Assembly (NCBI GenBank): GCA_025602915.1
Contig: JAHLJZ010000054.1
Span: forward strand, 62,001 to 126,000
DNA: 64,000 nt
Direction: 5' to 3'
From: Paraphysoderma sedebokerense
Taxonomy: Eukaryota; Blastocladiomycota; Physodermatomycetes; Physodermatales; Physodermataceae
Shown here: piece after piece, positions 22,959-35,536 of the stretch
Position numbering within the stretch: the first letter of the stretch is position 1
Layout: the number at the start of each line of letters is the position of its first letter
Position numbers and translations under genes: made by a program
Notes under the pieces: generated by a model
The model's database searches: none
What the model was told of the DNA's origin: nothing
What the model saw: only the letters and a program-made list of their open reading frames with translations

Positions 22959-25140
22959 ATGATGGCTCAGGAAAGTATGAACTCGGTCCCTGACCTACAA
23001 GAGAGCGCAGCCCCAATCGAGGTCCCTACCAAGCCCCTGGTAGCGCAGATAAACACAGAACAACCCAGCATCGCAATTTCTTCGAAACCTTCCTCTCCTA
23101 CTTCAGCTCCGTCTTCTCCTATGGGTTCTGAACAGCAACTCTCCCAATCTAGCAAGAAGCTCACCAACACCATTCTTCAACGGTCACCCCACGATGCTTT
23201 CACCGCAAGGCCCATCGCTCCATTCTTTGAATCTAAAAAGTTTGCTGACGCAGTTCTAGCCCTCGAATCCGGTGAAGAAATTCAAGTTCACAGAATTTTG
23301 TTGGCCGCTCGGTCACAGTTATTCGCTGAGATTTTCGATCAACCTGGGGAACCTTGTCCGAAAACCAGTCTACCAAAGTACAAGCTCGATGTCGAGGATC
23401 CTCTGAATGCTGTTCCCGAGGTCTTAACATACTTCTACCGCAGCTCAATTGCTGTCAACCTTGAAAATATTATTCCAATCTTATATGCTGCAGAAATGCT
23501 CAAAATTCCCGATTTGATTTCTCTCACAAATCTGTATATCGAACGAGAATTGCCCGCTCATTGCTTCGAGTTTTTGGAATTGGCCGTAGCATTCAACCGG
23601 CAATCACTTATCCCGAAGATTATTAACGCTATTGCAGTGCATCATGGCGCTGAATTATCTACCGAGTCTCAGTGGACTGCTATTTGCCATTTATCACTCA
23701 AGGATTTTCAATCGCTGATCTCTCATCCTAACTATATGCCTCATAACGAGTCGGACAAGTTTGTTTTGGTGTCACATTATGTTGAGAAAAATCTGGAAGG
23801 ACAAAGCAAGAAATGTTTGTTGAAGGAATTCCAAGAGGAATCGGATAGAAAGATAACCGACGAGGAAAGAATCCAATTGTTTACACAAATCAAGTTTTCA
23901 CAAATGACAGTTCAACAATTGGAAGCTGCATATGCTAATAAGCTAGTACCGAATGATTTAGTTGTGGCTGGCTTACTGGAAAAGTTGAAAACTCAATCTT
24001 CAAGCACCGAGGATTCCGGTTTGGTGAAACTTTTGACTATGCAAAGGTTTGTATAGTATAACGTTTCTCTTTCTCATACCAAATTCTAATGTCTTTTTGA
24101 ATTTGAAACTCTTCAGACCTAACGGGGGCATACCTTCCCCTAGCGCAAGTCCTCCAGTTCCACCGATGAAATCAGTGGATGATGCTTCATCGCAGAGTAG
24201 CCAAGAAGCCCCACTTCCCGGCACTCCGAATGCACCAGTCTCTGGTCCGATGCATCCTCCTCGCCGCAACACAGGCCGAACTGCTCCTAGTCAAGCTGAC
24301 TTGAACGGTCAAGGTGTGCCTCTGAATTCTATGAACCAAAGTCCGAATATGCCTCCCCAAGGCCCCGCTCCTGTTCAAAATGAGCAATTACCGTTCAATC
24401 CCTACCAACAATTACCCCCGGCCCCTGGCAATCTTACAACCACCCCTATTGATGCACCGCACGTTTCTCTTCCCCGTCAGCAATCGTTCCCTCTTGCAAA
24501 CCAACCTTACCCTATTAATGATGGAGCTAGCGTCCACGGTATCCCTGCTTCCAATGATCCATCGAAACGAGCATCAGTATACAGCAACTACCAATTGCAA
24601 CAGCCATCCAATCCACCCTCTCCTCACGTCTTACCCCAGAATGCACCAACCTCGATGGCTGGCCCGCAACCCATTGCAGCCCCGCAACAAGGGTATCAAC
24701 CCCCGCCTCAAAGATTCATGGACGGATTGCCGGGCCACCTTCAAGGTCAGCAACAGCAGCCGCCTAATGGGATGATGAACCAGCAAGCAGGACAGTCTCA
24801 GGGCCCGCCTAATGGTCAAATGCCTCCTCAAAGCCAACAGTACGGTGGCCCGCAGCAGTACAACAATCAACAATTCCAAAATAATCCTCAGCAACCGCCG
24901 CAACCTCATCCTAATCAACAACCGGGCTATCCCGGTATGCCTATGCAAGGTGGACCGAATCAACCACCTAACCCGTACCCAATGCAGTTTCAAAATCCGC
25001 AAATGCAGTACCAAAATCCTGCCTCTCAACCTGGCCAAGGTCAAAAATATCAAGCTCCATCCAGCGTAAAAGAGAATAAAATGGGTGCTAACGCCAAAGG
25101 ATTTTTGAATCTGATTAAGAAGAAGGCCGGAGGACATTAG
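22959..25140 (+). CDS. BTB/POZ-BACK protein with a Q/P/N-rich tail
   Basis: Two exons (22959-24046, 24117-25140) joined in phase give 703 aa. Residues 1-75 are Ser/Pro-rich. A BTB domain follows: FADAVLALESGEEIQVHRIL with LAARSQLFAEIF, then EVLTYFYRSS and ILYAAEMLKIPDLISL, matching the BTB strand-helix order. A BACK-like helical region (ERELPAHCFEFLELA through about residue 365) follows. Exon 2 encodes about 340 residues dominated by Gln, Pro, Asn and Gly, with long QQ/PP/NQ runs, then a short basic end GFLNLIKKKAGGH. BTB-BACK proteins are often Cul3 substrate adaptors, but no Cul3 motif can be assigned here. The tail looks disordered and prion-like. Two adjacent ATGs occur at the start, and I took the first. 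Confidence 0.82.
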
Positions 25141-25582
25141 ATTCCTATTCAAGGGATACTCATTAGAAAATTATTCTGAAACAGCAAAACCCGTTCAGCT
25201 AAATTAAAGATGGCAGCTGCTAAGCGCAATGGATTAGACGTAGGTAAAATAACTCAATGGTCAGAGTGGTGGTGGTGGAAATGTAATCATTTTATTTTAT
25301 TTTGTTGAACATTATAGAGACCTCTTGTAAATGGCGGTTGCACCTAAATTGTTTATTAATATATATTATTATGTCGCTATTAAAGGGATATGGCATTCTC
25401 CTTGAACCTATCAGAATCGTAGCTGCGGAAGGTCTTTGTGAGTCTAAAATATAATTGGATTTAACACTAGTCACTGATGATATCCTAAAGACTTCAACGG
25501 ACGGGTGGATCTACAACCGCATCCTCAATGAGTGCTAATCGTCAATTTTAACTTCGACTCCGAACATCACCCTGCTATTCCT
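25141..25582. other. Convergent intergenic region
   Basis: Between the stops of the BTB gene (+) and FN3K (-). It should contain both 3' UTRs. No coding or RNA feature was seen. Confidence 0.4.
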
Positions 25583-26593
25583 TCAATATCTAGTCAGTTC
25601 CTTCATAATACCCAGCGACTGACTCTTGTACCCACCACCAAACAGATACCAATGATTCAGGTAATGATACAACTGATACAGTTGATGTCGTTTATCAAAA
25701 TTATTAGATCTAGGATAATAACGATGATATTCAGCCCAGAAAGATTCGGTAATACCGCCAAACATTGTCATGATTGATAGTTCAGCTTCATGGTGACCGT
25801 AGTAGCATGCTGGATCAAATATCACTGGAGAGGACGTGATGGTGTTCGTGGCGTGGTTACCAGACCCTGTAAGATGGGGGTGAAATGATTAAGATTAATC
25901 GGCATTGTGTACGTTGTTAAAAAAACATTTGAAGTTTGGATTGATATCATGCGTGGAACGAAGACAAGACGTACATAAATCGCCGTGAAGAAGAGAAGGA
26001 CTTATACCGCCTAGCCCGCCAAAAAACCGATCCAAGCAAGACTCCAAGACAATCCAGAGTCTCGATAATTCATGATTCTTTTCAGTCTCGAGGATCTTGT
26101 CAACAATATACTGTAATCTTTTCTTTTTGAAAAATGAAAGCCAATCGTTATCCCATTCATTGTCTTGTGGTGTAGATCCCAACATTGTGACAACGTCGAA
26201 CCCAAATTCTTTTCGCTCACCGGAATACGCATGCATTTTGGATAACTTTTCAGCCAACATCTTTTGCTGGGTCGAAGAATAGTCATTTTTCATGAGGAAG
26301 TACTCCATAATAAGGTAACCTCCTGAACGCTGCCGTGTCGGACCAAATGATAATGGCGACGGAGCGAACGAAGGGACAACTTGGTTGATAAGATTGAGAG
26401 AGTAGTGTTCAGAGGAGAACATTTGCTCGGCGCTGGAATCATTGTTGAGTTTGAGAAAATATTTAGTGTTGGATGAAGTCTCGAGAGTGTAGGTTTCGTT
26501 GATACAGCCCCCTGACACCGTATCTACTTTGACAATATTGGATGTTTTGAAAAACTCGGCCACTGCCGGGTCTATGGAAGATAGATTGGTCAT
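25583..26593 (-). CDS. FN3K: Fructosamine-3-kinase-type protein
   Basis: Phosphorylates ketoamine adducts on glycated proteins, which then fall off; a protein-repair enzyme. Two exons (26593-25975 and 25866-25583) join in phase to 300 aa, the usual family length. The P-loop reads SGGCINETYTL and the ATP-binding lysine lies in TKYFLKLN. The hinge is GGYLIMEYF. The catalytic loop HGDLWSGN is formed across the splice site (GATTTAT|GGTCT), and the metal-binding FDPACYYGHHEAEL follows. The Cys in the P-loop matches the redox-switch Cys described for plant FN3K. All active-site residues look intact, so activity is likely. Confidence 0.9.
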
Positions 26594-26729
26594 GTTCGTT
26601 TGGTGTAAAAGCGGAATGTGTGCCTAAGGACGTGTAAGATGTTGATGCTTATGGAGATGGAGAGTTCCTAAGGCAGTGATTATTGATATGTACCGATATA
26701 GAGTAAATATTGTCAATATCTCAACAGCA
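26594..26729. other. FN3K upstream flank
   Basis: Short AT-rich stretch between the FN3K start and tRNA-Ser. No separate feature was seen. Confidence 0.3.
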
Positions 26730-26811
26730 GACAACGTGGCGGAGTGGTTAACGCGACAGCCTGCTAAGCTGTTGCCCTTTGGGCGCGCAAGTTCGAATCT
26801 TGCCGTTGTCG
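26730..26811 (+). tRNA. tRNA-Ser (GCT)
   Basis: Acceptor GACAACG pairs with CGTTGTC, with discriminator G. The D arm is TGGCGGAGTGGTTAACGC and the anticodon stem CGACAGC/GCTGTTG with loop CTGCTAA, giving anticodon GCT. It has the long variable arm (GCCCTTTGGGC) expected for Ser tRNAs and the T arm GCAAGTTCGAATCTTGC. The gene is 82 nt without an intron. T-rich runs after 26816 can serve as the pol III terminator. It lies between FN3K and NUP133. Confidence 0.95.
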
Positions 26812-27094
26812 CTCTCGTTTTATTTTCATTCTTTTTATAAAGTTAAAGAGTAGTGGATGATATTTTAGATATTTTCTGCCAAATGGAAATGATTAATGAT
26901 TGAAAAATAAAAAAGTGATAAGTTTATAGTCTATTCTGGAGCAGAGTGGTTTATTTCTAATGTAATGCACGACAAGCTCCAAAAGAGTTTCCTCGTCCAA
27001 TTCACCGCAATTCCACTCGTTCCACCATCACCACATTTTATATCCATATCCTTGTATATCCGTATCCTGCTCTTGCATCAACCACAGTCGAATC
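26812..27094. other. Upstream region of NUP133
   Basis: About 280 bp between tRNA-Ser and the NUP133 ATG. AT-rich near the tRNA; likely promoter and 5' UTR. No further feature was recognised. Confidence 0.35.
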
Positions 27095-30000
27095 ATGTTT
27101 ACAGGGAGCTCCCAGAGAACACCCAGAAACACTCCTCTCCCTCCCCCCGCCGCCTCCGCTCGCTCCCAGCATCCCTTCCCTCCCTCCGCTGTCCCATCCC
27201 AGCCCTTGTTTTCTTCCACCCCGAATCGTCCGTCCCCTCTCCCTCACAAGAGAACTTACTCTGATGTCCCGCTGCCGCAATCATTCGGTACTACCCCCAA
27301 ACAACCTAAAATCACTAAATCTTTTAGTCGAACTCCAGGATCTGTTGTAGATTTCGCACTCGAGTCATCTTCGACTTTGGCCGCGCAAACCCAAAGAATC
27401 CCTTATCAAAAATTCCAAACAGAAACCGCAACTGCCAACGTCATTGCTCGACTTCCGGAACCAGTTCTTGATCTCTTGAATTCGGCCAGGCAATGTATGT
27501 CAGATGTGATCTTGTGTTCGTCGGATCATTTTGGACATTTTGTTTACTGCGTTAAATGACATATTGACTCGTACTTTTTTTTTCGATCAACCCATCTCAC
27601 AGACGATACATCACTCAGTAATATCGGAGTTGCATTTCACACAAAAACTCATCAAGTGGCTGTATACACAAACCGGATATGCTACTTTTGGAATTATCGT
27701 CAGGTAACTGGATGATCTATACTCCTGTTGTATTTCGTGTCCCTTCTCTCTGACCAGTTCTCGCTATTCCACGACACAGGCTTCCACTCATAGTCCAGTC
27801 TATAGGACTTTAGAATTCCCACCTAGAAATGCCCACACGAATGATCCGCCCTTCGTTTCCTTTGTTTCTGGAACGAGTGACCCTGATTTGGTTGGACTCT
27901 TAGTGTGTACTGTTGTTGGGGAGTTTTGGTACTGGGATAATCTGTCTTTGGAAAGGAAGGAACCCTTAACTTGCGTTTATCATTTGAGCAATGATTTCGG
28001 TGTCAGTCTGGCGAACTGTGAGGTACGGACAATAGATTTGGCACTTCTAGATTCCGTTTACATAAGTATATTCATTTTTACTGAAAAAACATTTTTTCTA
28101 TGATGGTATAGCCCGCTGGATTTGTTTATGCAACTTTGAACCGTCAAATAGTGAAAATTTCTCTCATGGACAGCAATAACCAGCCTGCATTAAGTTGGAC
28201 AGAGATAGGCAAACAGACATCCGGTTCTTTACTCAACATTGGACTACAACTTAAGCAGTTTATTGGATTTGGAAAAGATGCTCGTAATGAAGGTGCTCTC
28301 GTGATGAAGATAGCACCTGGTTTGTCTGACTACAGATCGCGAGACTTACTTCTGTTGACCGCCGCTGGATACGAAAGATGGACGTTGTCTCTGAATCAAT
28401 CAGACAGGGTGAATATCAATTTCTTGATTTTTTATTTCGTCTTAGCAGTGGTGAGTAAACTGATCGCGTGCCTCTTACTTTGTGGTTGTAGTTTGTGGAG
28501 AGCCACAGTGTTGTCAACTCAGTCGAGAAGGCTATCTTTGACAAAGGAACAAATGACGCTCAACACCAAGACGACTTGAACGTTGTGTTAGAAGATATTA
28601 ACGTCACAAGGTAGACAATCTGCGGTCCGAATGCCAATTGACACTGCGACTCACCATTATTTGCTTCGATTTGACGATTTCAGGTCTGGCGATATCATTC
28701 TTCTCGCATCGTATATCAATACCTACTTTGGTCGTGAGTTTGAAATTTGCTGGGCAGTCTGCATTCTAGAGGGCAGGTCGACAGACGTAAAAAGGGTGTC
28801 TATTTTGAAATACAAAGTCAAAACGGATGTAAGTTCTTTTCCCCCTCTTCAGTCTGCTATCTGACAATATCAGCGATTGATGTGCTTTGTTATGAACCGA
28901 CCAGAATCGAGATGCACTTGGCAAAGCGCAACTTTTAGTACCATCAAATGGCGCTGGCGTAATTGTACAATTTCGTAGCGCGGTCGCATTGACAACCGTA
29001 CATGAAGGTATATCGCTCAATATATCCTCGTTATCTGAGAATAACTGCCGACTTATCTTTATTTTGCCAGCCACATCGTGTAATGATATCCTCCAGATGG
29101 ATAAATCCAACACTTTGTTACTCGGCTCGTCCGCGATTGATTATGAGCGGCCAGGAGATTTGTCAAAAGTAGTTGTATTAAAATCTGATGAGGGGATATT
29201 GGAATTTGAATTAGACGTGGCAAAGATTTTAAGGGAATTGGAAGGACGGGATAACCGGTTTGCGGAATACTTTTATCTTTGAGATCCGTCTTGATGTCTA
29301 ATGTTTCTTGAATCTCAGTGGACCAAGCGTGCCAACGGATCAGGTATTATTTCTAATTACATGGCGTTATATAAACTTAAAGTAGTAGTTTATTCATGCC
29401 GCTTTCCTTTATTTCGGAATATTAGAATGAAAAGATCAAAGATACTCTGGAGAATTTTGTATATCACGAATGGGATCTTTCCGTATGTCAACTTAGTCCA
29501 TCTCCTCTCCCTGCTGCACACTAATCCGGTTGTTTCCTGGTGATAGAATATCGAACTTCACGGCAATGATTTGACTGTTCCGGCAACCAAATTGAGTAGT
29601 GAAATACTGCAGAGTACGTCTGAGTATAACAATTATTCATTCTGGCCGTATTTAATTAACATTTGCGGATATTGTGATCAAATCTTTTAGAACTGAAATA
29701 TTTGCCCGATTCGATGGCTCTTCATGAACAGATTCGGGAGAAAAAAATAAAACTGAGTCGACTTGTCACCACTTTGAACGCCGCTAGGGCTATAGAACGG
29801 GTCTGTCTCTTTCTATTCGTGCCCAAAGATAGGACATCAGAGCTCACTCCCGTTTCCTCGCATTTTGGTTTCAATCGTGATTAGATTTCTTTACGAGGTC
29901 GTTATCAATTGTTATGGAACTACGAAAAAGTAACCGCGGCGGAAAAATTGTGGAATTTTCAAAATGCGTTGATGGGATTTGAACATGAATTGGCGAGTCA

Positions 30001-32665
30001 CGTATTTAAATCTGCGATCATGCGTTTCTTGGATCAAATTCACATTGCAAATGATGATATCGATCTTCGAGGGAGTGATCCCGTTCGTTACTTCTTCAGG
30101 CGACAGGTATGTAAGGGCTTGTTGCGAGCCATTGCTGTTTGAGATTGAATGAGCGTTTCGCATCTCTCATGTACTTAATACTTGTTTTCGCACATTCACG
30201 TAGATTCCTCGCATCGAAGGCGTAATTTCTACTATGCAGGATATATTGGGGCACTCTCAAAATGTGCAATCGGGCACACTTGTCCACCACATGGCAGTTT
30301 ATGAGGGAAATTGGGTTCTACTTGTAAATACTGGTAGTACTATTGGTCTACGAATCATCCACTTACTAATATGTACTTTTATATCAGGCTATGCTAAAGT
30401 CGGCTCTAGAAGAACGACAGAGTGTTATGTATGAATATGGTATTACTAGGGATGATGCTTCAGATGTTGAAGCTTGGACAGGTAACATCAATTTGCATAT
30501 CCTGGGTATTTCGAGAAATCAACTGATTCACGATGGTCCTCTCTACGTTATATATAGAAACACAAAATATCCTCACCGCATTACAATCCCAATATAAACT
30601 TACCACGCACACGTTGAATGATTTATATCGATCACAAGCTTCCATTAACGATTACGGAATGTTGACTGATACTGTGAATTTTGAAGACCCAAACGCAATA
30701 TTTGCAGAAGTACAACAGTCTCCGATTGCATTGTACAAGGTTATAAGGCGACAGTTATTTGAATTAGCGGATATGTTGTATGTTGCGTTTAAAAATCGGT
30801 TGCTTTGGTTGCAAAGGTACATTGTTTGCTTTTCTCAGCTTTTGCTACGAATATTTTGCTAATTCGGTTTGTGTTAGGTCTGAGCGCCATGGGGAATATA
30901 GAAATTTTACAAATATGTTTGAGTCGCTTCGCCAAGATATACTCAAACCGTTAGGTATAAATGCAGCAATAGCTTCTTTTTGTTATTGATTCTTCTATTG
31001 CATCCAACTTTGCCTAACTTAATATTCCCTTAGTCGCACATGGTTTGAGAGAAGAAGCCTACGATATTGCGGAGCGACATAGAGATTATCAGACTTTGGT
31101 CGATTTGTGCATCAATGACACGAACGAACGAGATCAAACCGACAGAATCAAAAATTATCTTTCTACCTTGGATTACAATTTCGCTAAAGTCCTCTATTCG
31201 CGGTACAGCGAGCAAGGTTGGTTTTTTCGTAACGGTTGACTTTCTTCCTTTCCGTGTTCTTGTTCCTAACGATTGGGAACTGCTCAGGTCAACTGCGAAC
31301 CCTTCTTGAGCAATCTCCGTCACATGCGGACTTGTTGCTACTATTTTTAAAGCAGGAAGATGTTGGAACGTTATCTTGGATCCAAGAAATCAATATGAAG
31401 AAATACGAAGATGCTGGTCAAACTCTTCTAGATTTATCGCAAATTGAGGATGCCGTCGAACAACGAAAGGTATAGCCTTTGCTGATTTTTTGTTGGCCGA
31501 TGAATGCTTTTCTGAAATTAACGTTCGCCGCCACGAATATTTAGATTGCTTTCTCATTGGCAAAACTCGCTCACTTGGCGAATAAAACGTTAGATCAACT
31601 GGAGAATGATGAAACAGTAGAATGTACGTATCTTGTTCACCATCGTTGTTACGTTAAGCCATTATTGACCTTTTTATCCCCTGGGTTTCTTTATTAGATA
31701 TTGACAACTCGCTCGACAATCTCCAACGCCAATCTAGACTTCATGAGGAGTTTCAGTCGACTTTGCCATCGAATCTTAGAATCCAACCAATCGAAGTTCA
31801 GGCCGAATATATTTTCAATCTTGCATTTCAATCTGATAAACTGAAACTCGACAGGCCAGATGGTGCCTTGATTTTATCCTTCATCAAGCGATTGTTGGAC
31901 TGTAAAGTTATTTCAGACGAAGATTTGATTGATGTGTTGACATTGAAGAAGAGGAAACCTGAAAACATGGAAGAAACCGTGGAAGATATAGTATCAGTTT
32001 TTTACGAGTCGAAGGTTTGCAGTTATTAATTTGTGGTTGGGATATAATTATTGAAAGTTCTAACCTGATGGTTCAATTGACAGACTATCCCTGATAGCAG
32101 GAGACTGCTGACTGTTCAGACAATCATAAGAAGGATCATTTTGTCTGATGGGTACGTTTTCGTCTTTTTTTGATTGGTTTAATCGTTTCTTTAGACCTAA
32201 TTTTCGCCGCTCTATTTGCCCGTCGTTGTTTTGACAGTTGGGAAGAGATTCATAAAGCTCACGCAAACGCCAGCGATGAAGTGCATCGACGTCAATTGTT
32301 GGACTCTGCTTTGGCTCAATTTGTTCGGATTAGTGAGTTGACTTTTATTTCATCTTCTCCGTAATTATGTCAACCCTTTAACAAACCCATCTTCGTTGTT
32401 TTGCAAAGCCCGTCTAGATGGTCCCCTCGACGAATTTTCATTACCGCCGTCAAAGTCATACTTTGATTCAACGGAGGCCGACATATCTAATCGGTTTTCA
32501 AGTCTATCGAAAGAACAAGTAGACTATGTGGTTGGAAAGTACAAAGAAGAGAGTGAAAAAGTGAAATATCTGGTTGATAAATGCAGGTTGGAGAATTATT
32601 GGGAAGAAATTGTTAGACTTGTGTCTGAATCTGCTGAAGGAATGGATGTTGATGCAGATTTATAA
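27095..32665 (+). CDS. NUP133: Nucleoporin Nup133
   Basis: Large scaffold subunit of the Y-complex of the nuclear pore. The first exon encodes a Pro/Ser-rich disordered head (MFTGSSQRTPRNTPLPPPAA). It splices (CAA T|AC) into a beta-propeller beginning YDTSLSNIGVAFHTKTHQVA then VYTNRICYFWNYRQ, which continues across many small exons (SLMDSNNQPALSWTEIG, LLLLTAAGYERWTLS). The C-terminal half is alpha-helical. It includes DVGTLSWIQEINMKKYEDAG then QTLLDLSQIEDAVEQRKV, the diagnostic Nup133 stretch, and IAFSLAKLAHLANKTL. It ends at SESAEGMDVDADL. At least 15 short introns are present, and I checked only some of the junctions. Expected length is about 1150-1250 aa, within the family range. Confidence 0.85.
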
Positions 32666-32895
32666 AATTGTTTTTATATATCGATTAATATTGATAGAGT
32701 GAGAGGAAAAATAAAAGTCAGAAGGGCCGGAGCCTAGAATTGATCCAGTTTGTCGGTATTGTTCAGGAGCTCAACTTTAGCAGGGCAAAGAAGACACGAA
32801 CACTGCGGCCGAGGGATTTGGACCGCTCAAATCTTAACAACCGTTTCGAGGCTATTTAAATTCATTGATTTCGACAAAGAAAGAATTAGATACAG

Positions 32896-34096
32896 ATGTC
32901 TGATATGCTGAATAAGTTACTCGGTAGACCTACACCGGAGGAAATGGTATGCTGATAATCTTCATCACCTTCGAAATGTTACAGTCCGTGTAATATCAAC
33001 TCTCTCGGGCACTGTTCTACAAGCTATGCTATTGTTTTCTCACACCTCTCAAAACATAATTAATATATAACAATCTCCTACTACTGCTGTACTACCAAAG
33101 GTCAAAAAATGGCGACAAAACATCCGCTCCCAAGAACGACAGCTAGAGCGACAGATTCGATCCATCGAAGTTGAAGAAGCCAAAGTTAAAAAAACATTAA
33201 AAACGGCGGCAACAAAGAAAAATGATTTAGTCGTTTGTAAAACTTTAGCTAAAGAGTTATTGAGAAGTAGAAAAGCCAAGGACAGGTTGTACAGTAGTAA
33301 AGCTCAATTGAATAGTGTATCCATGCAGTTGAGTCAACAGATGGGTTTGTGTTTTGCTTCCATTTTATTTGTTTTGTTTGATTCTTATGGTGCGAGGTTT
33401 GATCTTATTGGGATTCGTATTATGATACTGTGATGATACTGTGAGGAAAATGACTTTGGTAACGCCGAAACTGATGTCGTTACGAAATTTTGGTTCTCAC
33501 TTTCATTCCTTCAAATTATTTACGGCGTATAGCAACGATGAAAGTGGCAGGAAGTTTACAAAAGTCTACTGATATAATGAAAATGGTGAATACTTTGGTG
33601 AAGTTACCAGAAATATCGAAAGTAATGATGGAGATGCAACAAGAAATGATGAAGGTATCGTATCGTGTTTCTCTCTACGTTATGATTTATTTATTTTGCA
33701 TGGTTGTCTTGAAAGAATGAGAGTCGTGTTCGGTTACTCATGTTTCGCTTTGATTGCTTGCATTGTATTTCATTGTGGTTTGCTGATGGCTAGGCGGGTA
33801 TAATAGAGGAGATGATTGAAGATACCCTGGAAGGATTGGACGAACCAGATCTCGAGGAAGAAGCAGAGGAAGAAGTGGAGAAAGTATTGTTCGAGATTAC
33901 TGATGGTATGTTTTTTTCCTTGGTTTGTATCTTCTTGTTCTTCTGTATTAACGTTAAATCGTCGTATTCAATAGGACTGTTGGGGCAAGCTGGAACTGTT
34001 GGGAAAGAATTGGAGACTCAGCCTGCAGAAGAGGTGGAGGAGAATCAACCACAATTAGAAGAAATGCAGAAAAGACTGCAGCTTTTGCGAGGATAA
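32896..34096 (+). CDS. VPS24: ESCRT-III subunit Vps24/CHMP3
   Basis: Forms the late ESCRT-III filament that cuts membrane necks at endosomes. Five exons (32896-32946, 33101-33344, 33533-33654, 33794-33905, 33975-34096) join in phase to 216 aa, the usual length. The N-terminal core reads [17 protein letters not shown] then [20 protein letters not shown], and the helical repeat [20 protein letters not shown] matches CHMP3. The acidic C-terminal half ([15 protein letters not shown]) precedes a likely MIM1 helix, [13 protein letters not shown], that binds the Vps4 MIT domain. VTA1, a Vps4 cofactor, is encoded about 22 kb away in the same window. Confidence 0.92.
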
Positions 34097-34319
34097 CAGT
34101 TGAATGAGGCGAATGGTGGCCGGCAAAATCGCAACCTAGTAGGCCAGTTAGTGTACATAAGGTAGCTCCGCGAAAGAACCAAGAAATGGCCGCATTGAGC
34201 GCAACTGGATACAAAACATGTATCATTTATTTTACAGTATTCGATCAAGTAAATTACAACATCATATAGGTCATATCACAATCCATATGGACAGCCTTGT
34301 ATTCTTCCATAAAATAATA

Positions 34320-35536
34320 CTATTGAATATATTTGCTGATGAATTTTCGATGGAAATCGGAACGCAAAGTATCATTCACAAATCGTTTCTGGGGTTTCTC
34401 ATCAAGACGAGCCTGATTTTTAAACACCACATCATCGTCCCATCTGGATGAAAAGGGTTAATAGCTGAATCGCATAATAAGTATGGTAAAAAAACACTTG
34501 CCTCCTCTTAACGCTAAAATCTGTCACTCCCGCTGATGTATTCACATTCAATAGAGGATTTCCCTGTGCGATCTCCTTTGCCTTTTGTTCCTCCTCTAAT
34601 TCTGCTTTCTCTCGCTCAATTCGTTCCTTTTCCTCTGTTCTCTCTTTCTTTATCTTCTCCAATTCTTTCAGTAACAATGCAGTTTCATCTTCATCGTCAT
34701 CTTCATCTGAAGACGAGTCGTCAGAATCTGATTCGTCCGATTCCGAGGATGAAGAATCATCGGCGTCGAGGTTGGCTTCCGCTATAATTTAGAGATACAT
34801 CAGATCCAAAACTGCCAATAATCAATAAAACAATAGTATCAGAACGTTACCTTCTTCAATTAGCTTCGGTTTCTTCAATAATTTCACTTCTAATAAAATA
34901 GTGGTAGCCTGTTAATAAATTCCAATTATAAGTCGAAGAAACAAATAAAGTTTGGACGAACCCTCTAAATCTTCTTCATCCAACAACTTTAGCGGTTCTT
35001 CAAATCCCTTTCCTTTGCGCTTTCGTAGCTTATACTCATTCTCTGCCTTTTGAAGTTCCAATTTAAAATCTCGTTGAGCAATGTCATCTTCAGTATTTTG
35101 TCCAGGTTGACTAAGTACGGTCGAGGCAGTATCGTGTTACATAGTAAGCAGAGCATGCGGATGATTAATATATTTCATCAAACGTTAGCGAACATAATTT
35201 GGTAGCGACATAAAGTATGTTAGTTTAATCTTTAGGATTGATGACAATGTCTATCGGGTGAAGCAGAGTGCCGAAATACAAACCGTAATTTTAACTTGGT
35301 ATGTCCGGGCAAGGCCTTTGCACTGATTACTTGTGTTGCAAAGTTACTATCGCTGGCTCTGTAGCCACCCATAGCGGCTTGGAATCTTCATGATAGAATG
35401 AGGGGTGGATGTCATGGTGGGCGGACAGTGTTGACATGGAGAAAGGAGAAGTCAGTCAGCATACACCAGCAATCAATTTACTGCAAAACAAGCACAATAA
35501 CAACTATACATACGTTGGACGAGCTGCAGTTGTCAT
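34320..35536 (-). CDS. CWC15: Spliceosome protein Cwc15
   Basis: Component of the Prp19-associated complex, present in the activated spliceosome. The start [12 protein letters not shown], followed by [14 protein letters not shown] and then [14 protein letters not shown], is the conserved Cwc15 N-terminus. The centre is acidic and Ser-rich ([16 protein letters not shown]), followed by a charged coiled coil ([20 protein letters not shown]). The C-terminus [27 protein letters not shown] and [20 protein letters not shown] is highly conserved. Several short introns interrupt it. The CACGTG at 35632-35637 lies about 95 bp upstream. It converges with VPS24, with about 220 bp between stop codons. Confidence 0.94.

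Noticed and set aside
24631-25152. Long minus-strand frame of 173 codons, rich in Leu/Arg
   Set aside because: It is the antisense of the Q/P/N-rich exon of the BTB gene; the composition mirrors CAA/CCN repeats and it has no independent support.
27028-27284. Several Gly/Arg/Glu-rich minus-strand frames
   Set aside because: Antisense shadows of the Pro/Ser-rich head of NUP133.
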